Source: Corinectria fuckeliana (taxonomy: Eukaryota > Ascomycota > Sordariomycetes > Hypocreales > Nectriaceae). Taken from it: a DNA stretch of 64,000 nucleotides. The DNA lies in the NCBI GenBank assembly GCA_019137255.1, contig WPDH01000088.1, positions 1 to 64,000 of the forward strand, given 5' to 3'. Positions 1-10,232 of this stretch are shown in pieces. Below the pieces are notes generated by a model. The model worked only from the letters and a program-made list of their open reading frames with translations. It was not told the DNA's origin and ran no database searches. Both the position numbers and the translations under genes were made by a program. How positions within the stretch are numbered: position 1 is the stretch's first letter; every line of letters starts with the position of its first letter.

Positions 1-2611
1 GCCGACTGAGGGCATCAACAGCGGCGCCGGGGCTGCCGCCGGGGCGATTGAGGGTAGGAACGGCGGCGCTGGGGCTGAAAAAAACGTAGAAAATAGGCCA
101 TCCATAATAGCAACGTGAAGACTGTTGGAAGGCTTGTAATAGCGATGATTTGGTAGGAAGGTGGGCGGAATTAAGCGTAGGAAGGTGGTGTTGTGTGTGT
201 GAAGGTGGAAGAATTCTCGCGCGCCCGCGGGCGCGGGCGACGTGTTGTTATTGTTGATGACAGGCACGTGCAGGAAAAGTGGGGCTCATGCAGGCGTTGA
301 TTTGTTGAAAATTCGTAAAAGTGGGGCACTAGGTTTTGATTCGCTTGCTCACGTGTAAAAGCGGGGTCTGTTGTTGTTGATACGCGTAGCGCGATGAAAA
401 AAGTGGGTCTTTGTTGATAGAAACTGGTGCTCCAGCTGAAGCTGTTGTTGGGGGCGTTGGCGGAAGACTGAGGAGTAGGCGTGCACCTAATTTGGGTGGG
501 ACCGCACTTTCCCTGATTCAGCTAGGAGGTGTAGGTTATTCAAATAGAGGTGCGTCTAATTCCGTGGTCGGATATCACACGAAGACACATTAACAAAGTC
601 TGATATTGCAAATTTGCCGTGTAATCTGATTGGGTCTTTTCAGCGTCCAGCTCAACAAGACACCCTTACCTCCACCTGTGCCACAACACTGCAATGCAAC
701 CGACTAATTATTCAACGGGTAGGATGACACCTCAATGCCCCCTGTGATGATCCCCCACTACCTCTCTCCAAGTCGCGAACAAGACATAAATCTCGGTGTC
801 CCAGAGCAACCTCGCGAAATCACAACACACGGCACCACGATGCTGCACTGCGACGCGCTGTTTCCACACACCCAGGCGGTGAGATGGCCATGGGTCACAA
901 CGACAACCCGCCCAGCAGCTCCACCGCAGAGCGCCGGCTGTCCAGCAACCTCTCAGCGTCTCGGTGGGGTGGGATTGACATTGACATTGACAGCGCGAAC
1001 GAGCATCACCGACCATCCATCCGCCTCCCACCATTCTTGCGTGGCAACTCCGTCTCCAATAGACCGCGCCAGGAGGGGGGTTGGGGGGAGCATGCCATCA
1101 CCACTTCGACGATCGCCTCCCCCTCCAACAAAACACAAAAACACGCACACACACAAGAAAAAGACGCCAGCTGTCCTGTCCCGTCCGCGGGAGAATGTCG
1201 TCCTGTTCCGGAGGGATATCGTCCTTTCCCAAGGGGGCATGGGCCCTTTGCTCAGGGCAGGGTAGTGATTGGAAATTGGAGTCATTTGCCCAGACCCGTT
1301 GCCTAGCAACGGGTGGGTGTGATCGACCACCCTGCCACCCAAACCCGCAACCCACACCGCAACCCGCAGCAAAACGTAGCCTAACCCAGACCAGTGGCGA
1401 GACGTCGGCTAGTGACGTAGCCTGGGCTCCGCCTTGAAGACTCCAAGAGAGGTGAGTACCTTGTGTATGTACTGACTGGCTGGCTGGCTGTTGAGAGGAG
1501 AATCGGGTATTTCTCTCGCCCAGCTTGTCCTCCACTCGCCCAAGGTTTTGGGAAGATCCGAGACCAAACACCATATCAGTAGACATAGCTGTACTGCCCC
1601 CTATCCAAAACGCGTTATTATGTTGCGAGGGCTGTGCAATTGAGAGTATTTCGTACCCCGGAAATTCCGGTCGCAGGAGAGATGAGGTGCTCTCTCTCTC
1701 TGCTCTCTGAATTACTTGGACACGAACAGGGGTATGCCATGCGCAGGATGTATGTACCGCCCAAGTACCCGGTCTGTGCCAGAGCGCGGTACGCAGGTAC
1801 CTTGCATATCCATCCCGTCCCGCCCGTCTGGTCTTTGTTCGGCATTGGTGTTGTCATCGCCGTTATTATCTCTCCTCCGCAACCACAGCACACGTGGGAC
1901 GGACCGGCGCGATGCCGTCTTGTCGAGGATGACGGCGTCTTCCATGTTTAGTTCTTCCAGGCTTGGGTCTCCCGATCCCGATCCCGACCTGCTGGTTGCG
2001 CGACCTTGTCTTCCCCGCTTACATAGTAGATTTGATCCATAGCAATGGGTAACCGTTCCTTTCTGGTAGCAGAAGACAACAGAGTGTGTACTTCGTACGG
2101 GGTACTGAGATGGCCGTCCCCGCTCTTCTTTGTTAAGGATACACTCCCACACTCCCAAACAGGAGCAGCGAGCCTAGTAGAAGAAGCTCAACTTGAATTC
2201 AAGACTCAGGACGAGCTTAGTCATAATAATAAGTGTGCAGCCCTCACACAAATAATACTTATAATCGTCGTCTCCAAGTAACTATACTACAAAAAGCAAG
2301 CAGGCTGTCAGTAACACCTCCCATGTAAGAAGAATCAAAAGCTATCTACTTATCCGCTACCTATGAAACCCGATACACGCAAAGTCCAACAATCCTCGTG
2401 AAGAGATAAATCGCAATGACCCGTCCCAGATACTTCATGCGCTCTATACAGAGTCCACCACCAAACGCTTTCAGCTTCGCTGTACGAGGAGGGTGACCAA
2501 ATCCGCAACCCACGAGAGGCCATCCATGACTGACTTCATCATCCACAGCCACCACACCAACACTTGTACCCCCGTGAGGATGACCTTTACCAGTAGGCCC
2601 AGCGACCACAG
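1..2611. other. Left-edge region without a recognisable gene
   Basis: No open frame here resembles a known family, and the frames present (up to about 280 codons) look like chance frames in GC-rich sequence or the mirror of the VAM7 gene to the right. The first 420 bases carry degenerate G-rich repeats (listed separately). A TACTTCGTA element lies at 2099-2107. The region beyond 2300 is probably the 3' flank of the minus-strand VAM7 gene. Confidence 0.5.
270..412. repeat. Degenerate repeats built on AAAAGTGGGG
   Basis: Four spaced copies of a short element resembling AAAAGYGGGGY, each followed within a few tens of bases by a TTGAT or TTGTTGAT stretch, occur near 274, 316, 356 and 398. Spacing is about 40 bases and copies are imperfect. 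No function can be assigned. It may be a decayed tandem array. Confidence 0.4.
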
Positions 2612-3694
2612 TCACATCTTCCTGATGCGGTTGTTGGCCACTTTCAGCTTGGCCTGGATTCGCGTGGCGTCCTCGTCCATCCTGTCCAGCATCTCCGTCT
2701 GCTGCTCCACCTCCTCGTTGATTTGCAGGCCCATCTCCTTCTGCCGTCGGATGATGACAGAAAGCTGGTCGACCTGCGCGTCTTGCTGCTGCATCTCCTG
2801 CTTCTGCAGGAGTAGTAGACCCTGATTGTCCAGCTCCCGCGTCTTGTCCGTCTCTGCTGTAGACCCCAATACACGCCCGCCAGGCCGCCCGCCTTTGAAA
2901 AGAACAGCCTTGTCGGAAGAGGACGCTTGGCCCTGGGTCGCGGACCCCCGTCCAGAGGTCGATGATGAGCTCGGCATGCTGTTGGAAAGCTTGTCTAGCC
3001 CCTCGCGCTCTATGCGAGCCTGAGAGACCAGATCCCGACGGCGGCGCAGCTCTCCCTCGCCCAACCGGCTGGACTCTTGCATTCTCCGCAGTCCATCTGC
3101 TAAGCTGGCAATTAACGTTCCTCCTTTCACCAGGACCTTCTTGGCCGCTGCTCCCGCCTCCGCCGCTGCCGTCGAGTTCCCGCTGTCCACAGCCGCATCC
3201 CGCCTCGACAGGCACTGTCTAGCTTCGTGCAGGCGCTGCTTGAGGTCTCTGTGGATATCCAGCCAATTTCCTGGATCCGCCGCTCCGACCGCGGCACTCT
3301 TCACCCTCCCCCCGGCCGAAATCGCCGAGTTGGTCGTGCTTGAGCTGGGCAGGTTCAGGAACGCTCTCCAGGCTGACGTATCGCGCCACCTGCGATCAGG
3401 AGACTCTGCGATCCCGCGCAGGTACTTTTCTAGTCCCGCCTGGCGCTCTTTTGTCAAGTCGAGCGAGTTGACTGTCGACTTGAGCCAGTGCTTGCCGGGC
3501 AGCGGCTCAGGGGGTGCAGTGCCAACCTGCTCGACGAGGGTCTTGTTGAGGGTGTCGAAGTCGGAGTATCGCTTCTGAACGACAAAGGACCGAAGAGGAA
3601 GTCGAAGGGTGATGTTATAGAGGGTGTAGGGTTTCGATGAGCCCTCGTCGGAGACACTCGTAGAAGGGATCGCGATCTCGGGCGGCGGTGCCAT
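2612..3694 (-). CDS. VAM7: Vam7-type vacuolar Qc-SNARE with PX domain
   Basis: The 360-residue product has the layout of Vam7: an N-terminal PX domain (about residues 10-120, with the basic RYSDF motif of the phosphoinositide pocket), a middle linker rich in Ser, Ala and Gly, and a C-terminal SNARE helix (about 295-358) with a glutamine-rich centre around EVEQQTEML. As in Vam7 there is no membrane anchor; the family attaches to vacuoles by PX binding to PI3P and joins the Q-SNARE bundle for homotypic fusion. The frame stays open upstream to 3805, but the ATG at 3694 directly precedes the conserved PX region and is preferred. No intron is needed. The known family role is established; membrane targeting here is inferred from the domains. 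Confidence 0.9.
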   Translation of the reverse strand: MAPPPEIAIPSTSVSDEGSSKPYTLYNITLRLPLRSFVVQKRYSDFDTLNKTLVEQVGTAPPEPLPGKHWLKSTVNSLDLTKERQAGLEKYLRGIAESPDRRWRDTSAWRAFLNLPSSSTTNSAISAGGRVKSAAVGAADPGNWLDIHRDLKQRLHEARQCLSRRDAAVDSGNSTAAAEAGAAAKKVLVKGGTLIASLADGLRRMQESSRLGEGELRRRRDLVSQARIEREGLDKLSNSMPSSSSTSGRGSATQGQASSSDKAVLFKGGRPGGRVLGSTAETDKTRELDNQGLLLLQKQEMQQQDAQVDQLSVIIRRQKEMGLQINEEVEQQTEMLDRMDEDATRIQAKLKVANNRIRKM

Positions 3695-5491
3695 GGTTTG
3701 TAGTCTCCCTTGTTCCCCGTGTCCTCCTCGAGTTGTTGTCAGCGAGTGTTTGTGAATAGGTTTCGACGTAGTGTGCCAAAATGATATCGGGCTTTTCGTG
3801 TGCAAAGCAGCGTCGAACGGGGTTCAGATGGATGAGCAATCGAGGTTCTTGGGCGAGTATGGTGATGAATGCGTCATCACGGGCTCACAAGAATGGAAGC
3901 TCGGTCCTAGAACGCTCAGGTGCCTGACGTATTGGTCCAGTGGAGTCGTAGGCGGTATAGCGTGCCCTGCAGCCTGGGCGTCGCCAGCTGCTTAAGCGCT
4001 TAAGTGGGCACCTACCTCACTACCACAGCCACTAAACTGTAACGAAGGGGTTCAGGGTTCCATCCATGGATCTCTATCTTCATCACTTCATCAGTTTCCA
4101 GAACTAGACAGCACGAGCACGTGACCCTTCTGCCCAGCTGGACGAGGTCGTGTGGCCTGGTTTTGGTCTTGTTTCTATCAACGGTTCGAGAAATAAACCC
4201 GAACATCCAAGTAAGAGGTGCGAGCCAGTTCCCACTGAAATCATTCGAGGCAACCTCGCATTACCTTACTCGGTCTGGCTCTGCCGATCCTCAGCGAGCT
4301 CCCATGCGTGGTCAGTATGCAATGATAAAAACACGGCACAACTCAACGATCAGTGCAAACAGCGTCAGAGAGTTTTTGTCCGTAGAATGCGGCATTGCGT
4401 CTTCTTCACTAATCTCATAGCGGTATTCTTTTTGTTATGTGCTACTTTCATGATTTGCAGGCCTAGAGACGAGATTCATCGCAAGCTGCCCACCCTGTGT
4501 CACTAATGCAAACCAAATAAACTAGTGATATGATTCTGGAGAGGCAACGACTATAGTTGAATCAGACATTTCATCCGCACAGTTATTCCAATCTATCATA
4601 CTAGATGTTTGCCTCCAAAATGTAATAGCGATCCGGTATATCAGCAAGTTCGGTGAGGGTTCTTCTCATTTATGACACCACAGCTTTTATGCGTCTGCGC
4701 CTAATCACGGTATACCTACATGGACATTTCCATCAAAGCAACAGTCTACGGTACCATGATTTTCAGATTGCTTGATCTATAGTTCTTGAGTGGACTATGC
4801 TTCCTCAAGTCAGGCATTTATACAAGGAAGACAGAATAATGCTTGCTTCTAGGTACTGATTATGCTCTTGAGCGAGTACTTGTAAACGAGTGCCTAGTAA
4901 TCAGTAGATTCGATTCCCCGTCGTGATATGAAGCATGCCAGAATACCATAGAAACCACGGGATTGGTGTCAATTCCAGCAACATGATGAAGTATCACATG
5001 GATATCCAATGATGTTGGATCTGAAAGATACGATTCCTCGATTTTATCCAAGGTTGTTCATTTGAGATTGGACCGCCAAAGCCGCGAGCAGCACGCCTGT
5101 TATCTCCAGCCATAAATTAAACCTGAAATATCTCACATTGCCTCGTCATCATCTCGTGCTTGGTGAATTTAACGTTTCGTTTTGAGTAAAGCGAGGGATC
5201 AACCTATCCCCATCCAGCCCCAGTTACAATCACACCAAGAGCTGCATGTTCATCACAAGTAAAGTGTCCAACAAGATCAACGTTGCCCGTTATGGAAGCC
5301 GCCAAGCGTCTCCGTGACAAGAAAGCATCGCTTCTAGTGCCTTTCATCGCTCTTCTTTCGTCCAATGCAGTCCCAGGATACGAGGCTGCAACCCCAGTCC
5401 AAGTCCTTTTGCTTCCTCCAGATACCACACTCCAATCCAGCACACTCATGGTCGCGTTCATTACAACTTTTGCAAATGATGCATCGTAGGC
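3695..5491. other. Gene-free spacer, locally AT-rich
   Basis: The part next to 3695 is the presumed promoter of VAM7. From about 4400 to 5200 the sequence is visibly richer in A and T than the genes and only short frames occur. A CACGTG hexamer lies near 4120. The end beyond 5200 is the 3' flank of the EB1-family gene. I see no RNA gene or mobile element. Confidence 0.6.
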
Positions 5492-6487
5492 CTAGAAGGT
5501 CTCCTGATCGTCTAGAGCCTCACCCTCGGCGGGGATCTCGAAGCCTTCCTCAGTCGAATACAGAATCAGCTGGATTTGCTTGATCAATCCATCCTCCTGC
5601 TTGTCAATCTCAGGATCCTCCTCGACAGCCTGCTGAATCAAAAGCTCGATATCGCGAAGCTTGCTGAAATAGAAGTCCCGTTCCCGCTCGAGGCCGACTA
5701 CCGTCTCTTTGAGAGTCGCGTTCTCCTGCTGGAGGGCGGCAGTTCCGGGGCCGGCAGCCTTGGCAACGCGGGTGCCACCGCTGGGAGTACCTCCTCCGCG
5801 GCGGGCGCCGGCGGAAGTGGCGGCAGCGGGTCGAGAGGCACCGCCACCGCCGCCGGGAGGGAGGGCACCACCTTTTCGTCGGGCAACGGCGTCGTAGTCG
5901 TGGTCGGGGAAGTTGAGGTCCCAGAACCTCTTGGTCCACTGCAGGAACTCGAGGTTGTCCTGCATCTTGCACTTGACGAGAGCAGCCACGGGAATAGGCT
6001 TATCGATCTGGTGCTTGGTGAATGTATCTGCGAAGCGGAAAGCGGGTCAGCGGTTTGGGCTTGGACTTGGGCTTGGGTGGAGCGGCCAAAACAAAAGCTT
6101 ACTTTGAAGCACCTTGAAGTTCTGAATGTACAGATACTCCGAGTTGACATTGAACTTGACCTTGGACATGGGCACGTCCATGTAGATGCTGTCGAAGACC
6201 TGACAGAGAGCAGCGCTGGCATGGTGTTAGGGTCGCTGCTGTGTTTGTTTGTGCTCGGAGCGTGCGCGGCTTGGGGTCATGATGGCCATGATGGTGCGAG
6301 GGGGCGGGGCGGAGCTAGATGTCGACTCACCCGGTACCGCATTGCTCGACCTTCGTGATGTTGAGCTGGAGAAGGCTGTTCAGCCACTGAATAAGCTCCT
6401 GCCTGGTGGAGGGAGGAGTTCTGGTTAGTCGCGGTTCCTTGGCTGTGATGCTACAGGGGACGGGAGAGCGAACCTTGACTCGCCCAT
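5492..6487 (-). CDS. BIM1: EB1/Bim1-family microtubule plus-end protein
   Basis: Four exons (6487-6474, 6402-6331, 6215-6103, 6027-5492) join in frame to a 244-residue protein. The tiny first exon encodes only M-G-E-S and part of R, which fits the EB1 start. Residues 1 to about 110 form the calponin-homology domain that binds microtubule ends (motifs IQWLNSLLQLN, SKVKFNVNSEY, NFKVLQ). A Gly/Ala/Arg-rich linker follows, then the dimerising EB1 C-terminal domain at about 184-235, recognised by FYFSKLRDIELLIQ. The protein ends in an acidic tail closing with E-T-F, like the EEY/F tail that recruits CAP-Gly proteins. Introns are 71, 115 and 75 nt with GT and AG ends. The gene is divergent from the DRS1-type helicase. 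Family role: plus-end tracking and spindle positioning. Confidence 0.93.
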
Positions 6488-7195
6488 CTTGGAAGATTTG
6501 TTTGTATGGAGGGGGTAAACAGAACAAGGGATGGCGGATGAAGATAGGGCGGGATGAAGGAGAGGAAAAATGCAGGCGTATCAAGGATGAGGAAGAGAGG
6601 AAGGGAGGGAGGAATGGAATCGAGGTACGTGAATCCGAAGGGACGCGGTGGAGAGATTGCGCAAGCAGCAAGGCAGCAGCAAAAGGCGAAAGGCGAAAGG
6701 AGACGGACAGTCGGGATGGAGAAATTAAGCCAGGTCCTCTGTGTTCGCGCTGATTCCAGAGGTAATTGTATTGGCGGCCAGCCCAAGCCAGTCGCCCAAT
6801 CAACCGTGGTGGGGGTTACTCGGGGGAACCACTGCTGAGGCCTTGCTTTTGCGGCGGCTGTATGTACTGATACGTACTTCCGACCATCTCCCCTCCCCGC
6901 CTTCCTCCTGATGTTGACTTTGGGCTGTTTGTCCGGCGAAGTCACGTGCCACAAGTCTGCCCGTGCTTCCCGCGTCCCGTCTGCCAGATCGTAGAGGTAC
7001 TATTAGTACCTGTAATACCAGCGTCCTCTGTCACCGCCAAAATTTGGAAACGGCAGAAAAAAATGCACCCTGCGTTGCAACCAGACAGAGCTTTGAATTT
7101 TTGCCCTGGTATAGAGACCGGCCGCCCCACCAGCACCGACGAGAACTTCATCGACATTGTAAAGCAGCAGTAAACGCCTGCAAATCCACGTCAAG
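6488..7195. promoter_or_regulatory. Shared upstream region of EB1 and DRS1 genes
   Basis: The two genes start 708 bases apart on opposite strands, so this spacer must hold both promoters. A CACGTG hexamer, the core of bHLH-type sites, lies at about 6942-6947. Purine-rich stretches occupy 6540-6740. No experimentally defined element can be assigned. Confidence 0.5.
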
Positions 7196-9597
7196 ATGGC
7201 GCCCTCACAAAAGCGAAAGCCAATTGAAGACGACTTCATCCACACCATCTCCGACAACGAGGACGCTCCTGCAGAGGAGGAGCTTGTCGCTGCGCAGCCC
7301 CCCAAGAAGAAAGCCAAGACGACCAAGGTCTCCAAGAAGGCAGAGCGGGAGATCACCCCCGAGGACGATGAGGAGGTGCCCGAGGGCATCTGGGGACACA
7401 ACGATGACGATGATGGTGCCATGGACTCGGAATTCGAGTTTCTGGCCGAAAATGCAGCCGATCTGGGCACCGTGGAGTTCGAGGGTTGGGGCCTCGATAG
7501 TGCAAAGAAGGGAATGAACGCCGACAAGACGGGCGTGGATATCGAGGAGATTATCCGCCGGCGTCGGGAGAAGAGGGGCGAGAAAGCCCCGAACGCTGTC
7601 GTCGATGAGGCTGACGAAGAGGTCGACGACGCGGACAACGATATGGAGGTCGACCTCGACGACGATGACGACGAGGTGTTGGCCGACGACGCATTTGGCA
7701 TGAACGTCGATTCCGAAGCTGAGGAGTCTGAGGGCAATGACGAGGATAAAGAAGCTGGTAGCGATGATGACGATGCCGCTTCAGACAACGACTCAGTAGC
7801 TACTCCGGTGGGCCACCCCGACGACGACATATCAGACGCTGCCAGTGGCGACGAGCAAGAGGATGTCGAGGAAGCAGCAAAACGCAAGGACTTCTTTGCT
7901 CCCGAGGAAGCAGTCGAGCCTGGAAAGAAGAAGGAAGCGTCAAACTTCCAGGCCATGTCCCTGTCTCGACCGATTCTGCGAGGTCTTGCCGCCGTCGGCT
8001 TCTCGAAACCCACTCCCATTCAGTCCAAATCCATTCCCATCTCGCTGATGGGCAAGGACGTCGTCGGTGGTGCAGTGACCGGATCCGGAAAGACGGGTGC
8101 ATTTGTTGTCCCCATCCTGGAGCGGTTGCTGTATCGGCCCAAGAAGATCGCCACTACTCGCGTCGTCATTCTTACACCCACTCGTGAACTGGCCATCCAG
8201 TGTCACGCGGTCGCGACAAAGCTGGCCGCCTACACAGATATCAAGTTCACACTTGCTGTGGGTGGTTTGAGTCTCAAGATGCAGGAGGCTGAGCTGCGTA
8301 TGCGACCAGATGTCATCATCGCAACCCCAGGTCGATTTATTGATCATATGCGAAACTCTGCTAGCTTTGATACCAATACTGTTGAGATATTGGTTCTGGA
8401 TGAAGCTGATCGAATGCTGGAGGATGGATTTGCGGATGAGTTGAACGAGATTCTCACGACTCTCCCCAAGTCACGCCAGACCATGCTCTTTTCTGCCACC
8501 ATGACGTCGACCGTCGACCGCTTGATTCGCGTGGGCCTGAACAAGCCTGCTCGAGTAATGGTTGATTCCCAAAAGAAGACTGTCACTACCTTGGTGCAGG
8601 AGTTCGTTCGTTTGCGACCGGGTCGAGAAGACAAGCGGATGGGCTACTTGGCATATGTCTGCAAGAACCTCTTTGCCGAAAGAGTCATCATCTTCTTCCG
8701 TCAAAAGAAGGACGCCCACCGAGCTCGCATCATCTTTGGTCTTCTCGGCTTGACTTGTGCGGAGCTTCACGGTAGCATGAACCAAACTCAGGTATGTACA
8801 TGTTCCCAAATCAAGTGAGCAGAGTAGCTAACGTTGAGCGATAGCGTATTGCCAGTGTCGAAGATTTCCGAGACGGCAAGGTGTCCTATTTGCTAGCCAC
8901 TGACCTTGCGTCCCGTGGTCTGGATATCAAAGGCGTCGATACTGTCATCAACTACGAAGCGCCTCAATCCCTGGAAATCTACGTCCACAGAGTCGGTCGT
9001 ACGGCTCGAGCTGGACGCAAGGGTGTCGCTCTCACCCTAGCTGCGGAGCCTGATCGCAAAGTCGTTAAGGCTGCAGTCAAGCAAGCCAAGGCTCAAAAAG
9101 CCAAAGTCATTAGCCGAATCATCGAAGCCACGGAAGCCGATAAGTTTCAGGCACAGATCGATGACATGGAAGACGAGATCGACGCGATCTTGAAGGAAGA
9201 GAAGGAGGAGAAGCAGCTCGCCCACGTGGAAATGCAAGTCAAGAAGGGTGAAAACCTAATAGAGCACCGAGCCGAGATCAAGGCTCGCCCTAGACGAACG
9301 TGGTTTGAGTCTGAACACGACAAGGGCAAGTCAAAGCAGGCTGGCAAGGATGAGTTGAACGGCATGAGGGAGGCCATGAAGAAGAAGACCGGAAAGTTGA
9401 GCAGCAAGGACAAGAAGCGGCTAGATAACAAGGCTCTTCGCGCAGAGGAGGGTTCAGGGTGGAAGAAAGGCAAGACGTCCGAGGCCGATATGAAGGCCAA
9501 GGCAAAGGACAAGGCCAAGGCTAAGGCTAAGGGAGGAGAGAAGAAGGTTCCCAACAAGGGTAAGCCAAAGGCTCGGATGGGCGGCAAGCGGAGATGA
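7196..9597 (+). CDS. DRS1: DEAD-box ATP-dependent RNA helicase, Drs1 type
   Basis: Two exons (7196-8791 and 8845-9597; 53-nt intron) encode 782 residues. The first 245 or so residues are highly acidic with Lys-rich patches, as in Drs1 of yeast and human DDX27. The helicase core follows: Q-motif region near 250, Walker [10 protein letters not shown] near 293, PTRELAIQ, the D-E-A-D box at 402-405, S-A-T near 433, and motif [13 protein letters not shown] near 580. The C-terminal 150 residues are a Lys-rich tail typical of nucleolar proteins. Drs1 works in 60S ribosomal subunit assembly in the nucleolus. The intron falls after the glutamine of MNQTQ, in the C-terminal RecA domain, and its removal restores the frame exactly. 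Assignment to Drs1 rather than another DEAD-box family rests on the acidic N-terminus, the core sequence and the basic tail. Confidence 0.93.
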
Positions 9598-10232
9598 AGG
9601 GACTGGTCTATAAGCCATGGGCCGGCCGTTCTTGCATAGACAGGCTACAAATATCCAGGGTGCTTTGATACAGGCGTTATAGACTGGCATAACACAAGCT
9701 GCCGTCCGAACTCGTGAGTAAATATGGCAGAAGCTTAGGCCTAGACTACATAATTAGTGTAAGAGCTTTGCGTGAGAGCTTTGCGTGAACGTGCTTCAGC
9801 TACCGTGTAGATCTCGGAGGAGCTTGGACCACTAGCATGTCTGTATTCGGTGCGTGCGCTCCTTGTGTCTGTCCTCCCTCCATATCTAGTTGATGACGTA
9901 AGGCACGAGGTCCAGCGCTCTCAGTCTGCCTTGATCACGAGCCTAATCTACTTCTCCCCCCCATCTTCTTTGGTTGACATTTGGATACTGCTAGCATACA
10001 CTCCAGAACTCGCTGGCCAGACTGGAGTCATGTGTTGGAATCGCCTTCTCTGACTGGAGCACCTCGCCGAACCCGCCCCGTCAGAAGACACGCCCGCCTG
10101 AGAGCCTCTGCGGTACTCCCACCCACTCCTCAGCAGTCAGCATCACGGCGTCCGCACTTGGTCGATTCGCCTCGGTCCGTCGGCGTATATAATTGACCTC
10201 CGGCTGCGATAATCCCGGCGATAGTCTGGCCC
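9598..10232. other. Spacer between DRS1 and APP1 genes
   Basis: It holds the 3' flank of the helicase gene and the promoter of the next gene. A perfect 13-bp tandem duplication lies at 9762-9787. Nothing else is recognisable. Confidence 0.55.
9762..9787. repeat. 13-bp perfect tandem duplication
   Basis: The unit AGAGCTTTGCGTG occurs twice head to tail in the 3' flank of the DRS1 gene. Confidence 0.85.

Noticed and set aside
1712..2158. A 148-codon minus-strand frame near the left edge.
   Set aside because: No family resemblance and competing frames of similar length on the other strand; typical of chance in GC-rich DNA.
4900..4990. A TTCGATTCCCC sequence like a tRNA T-loop.
   Set aside because: No paired acceptor stem, D-arm or anticodon stem could be found around it.
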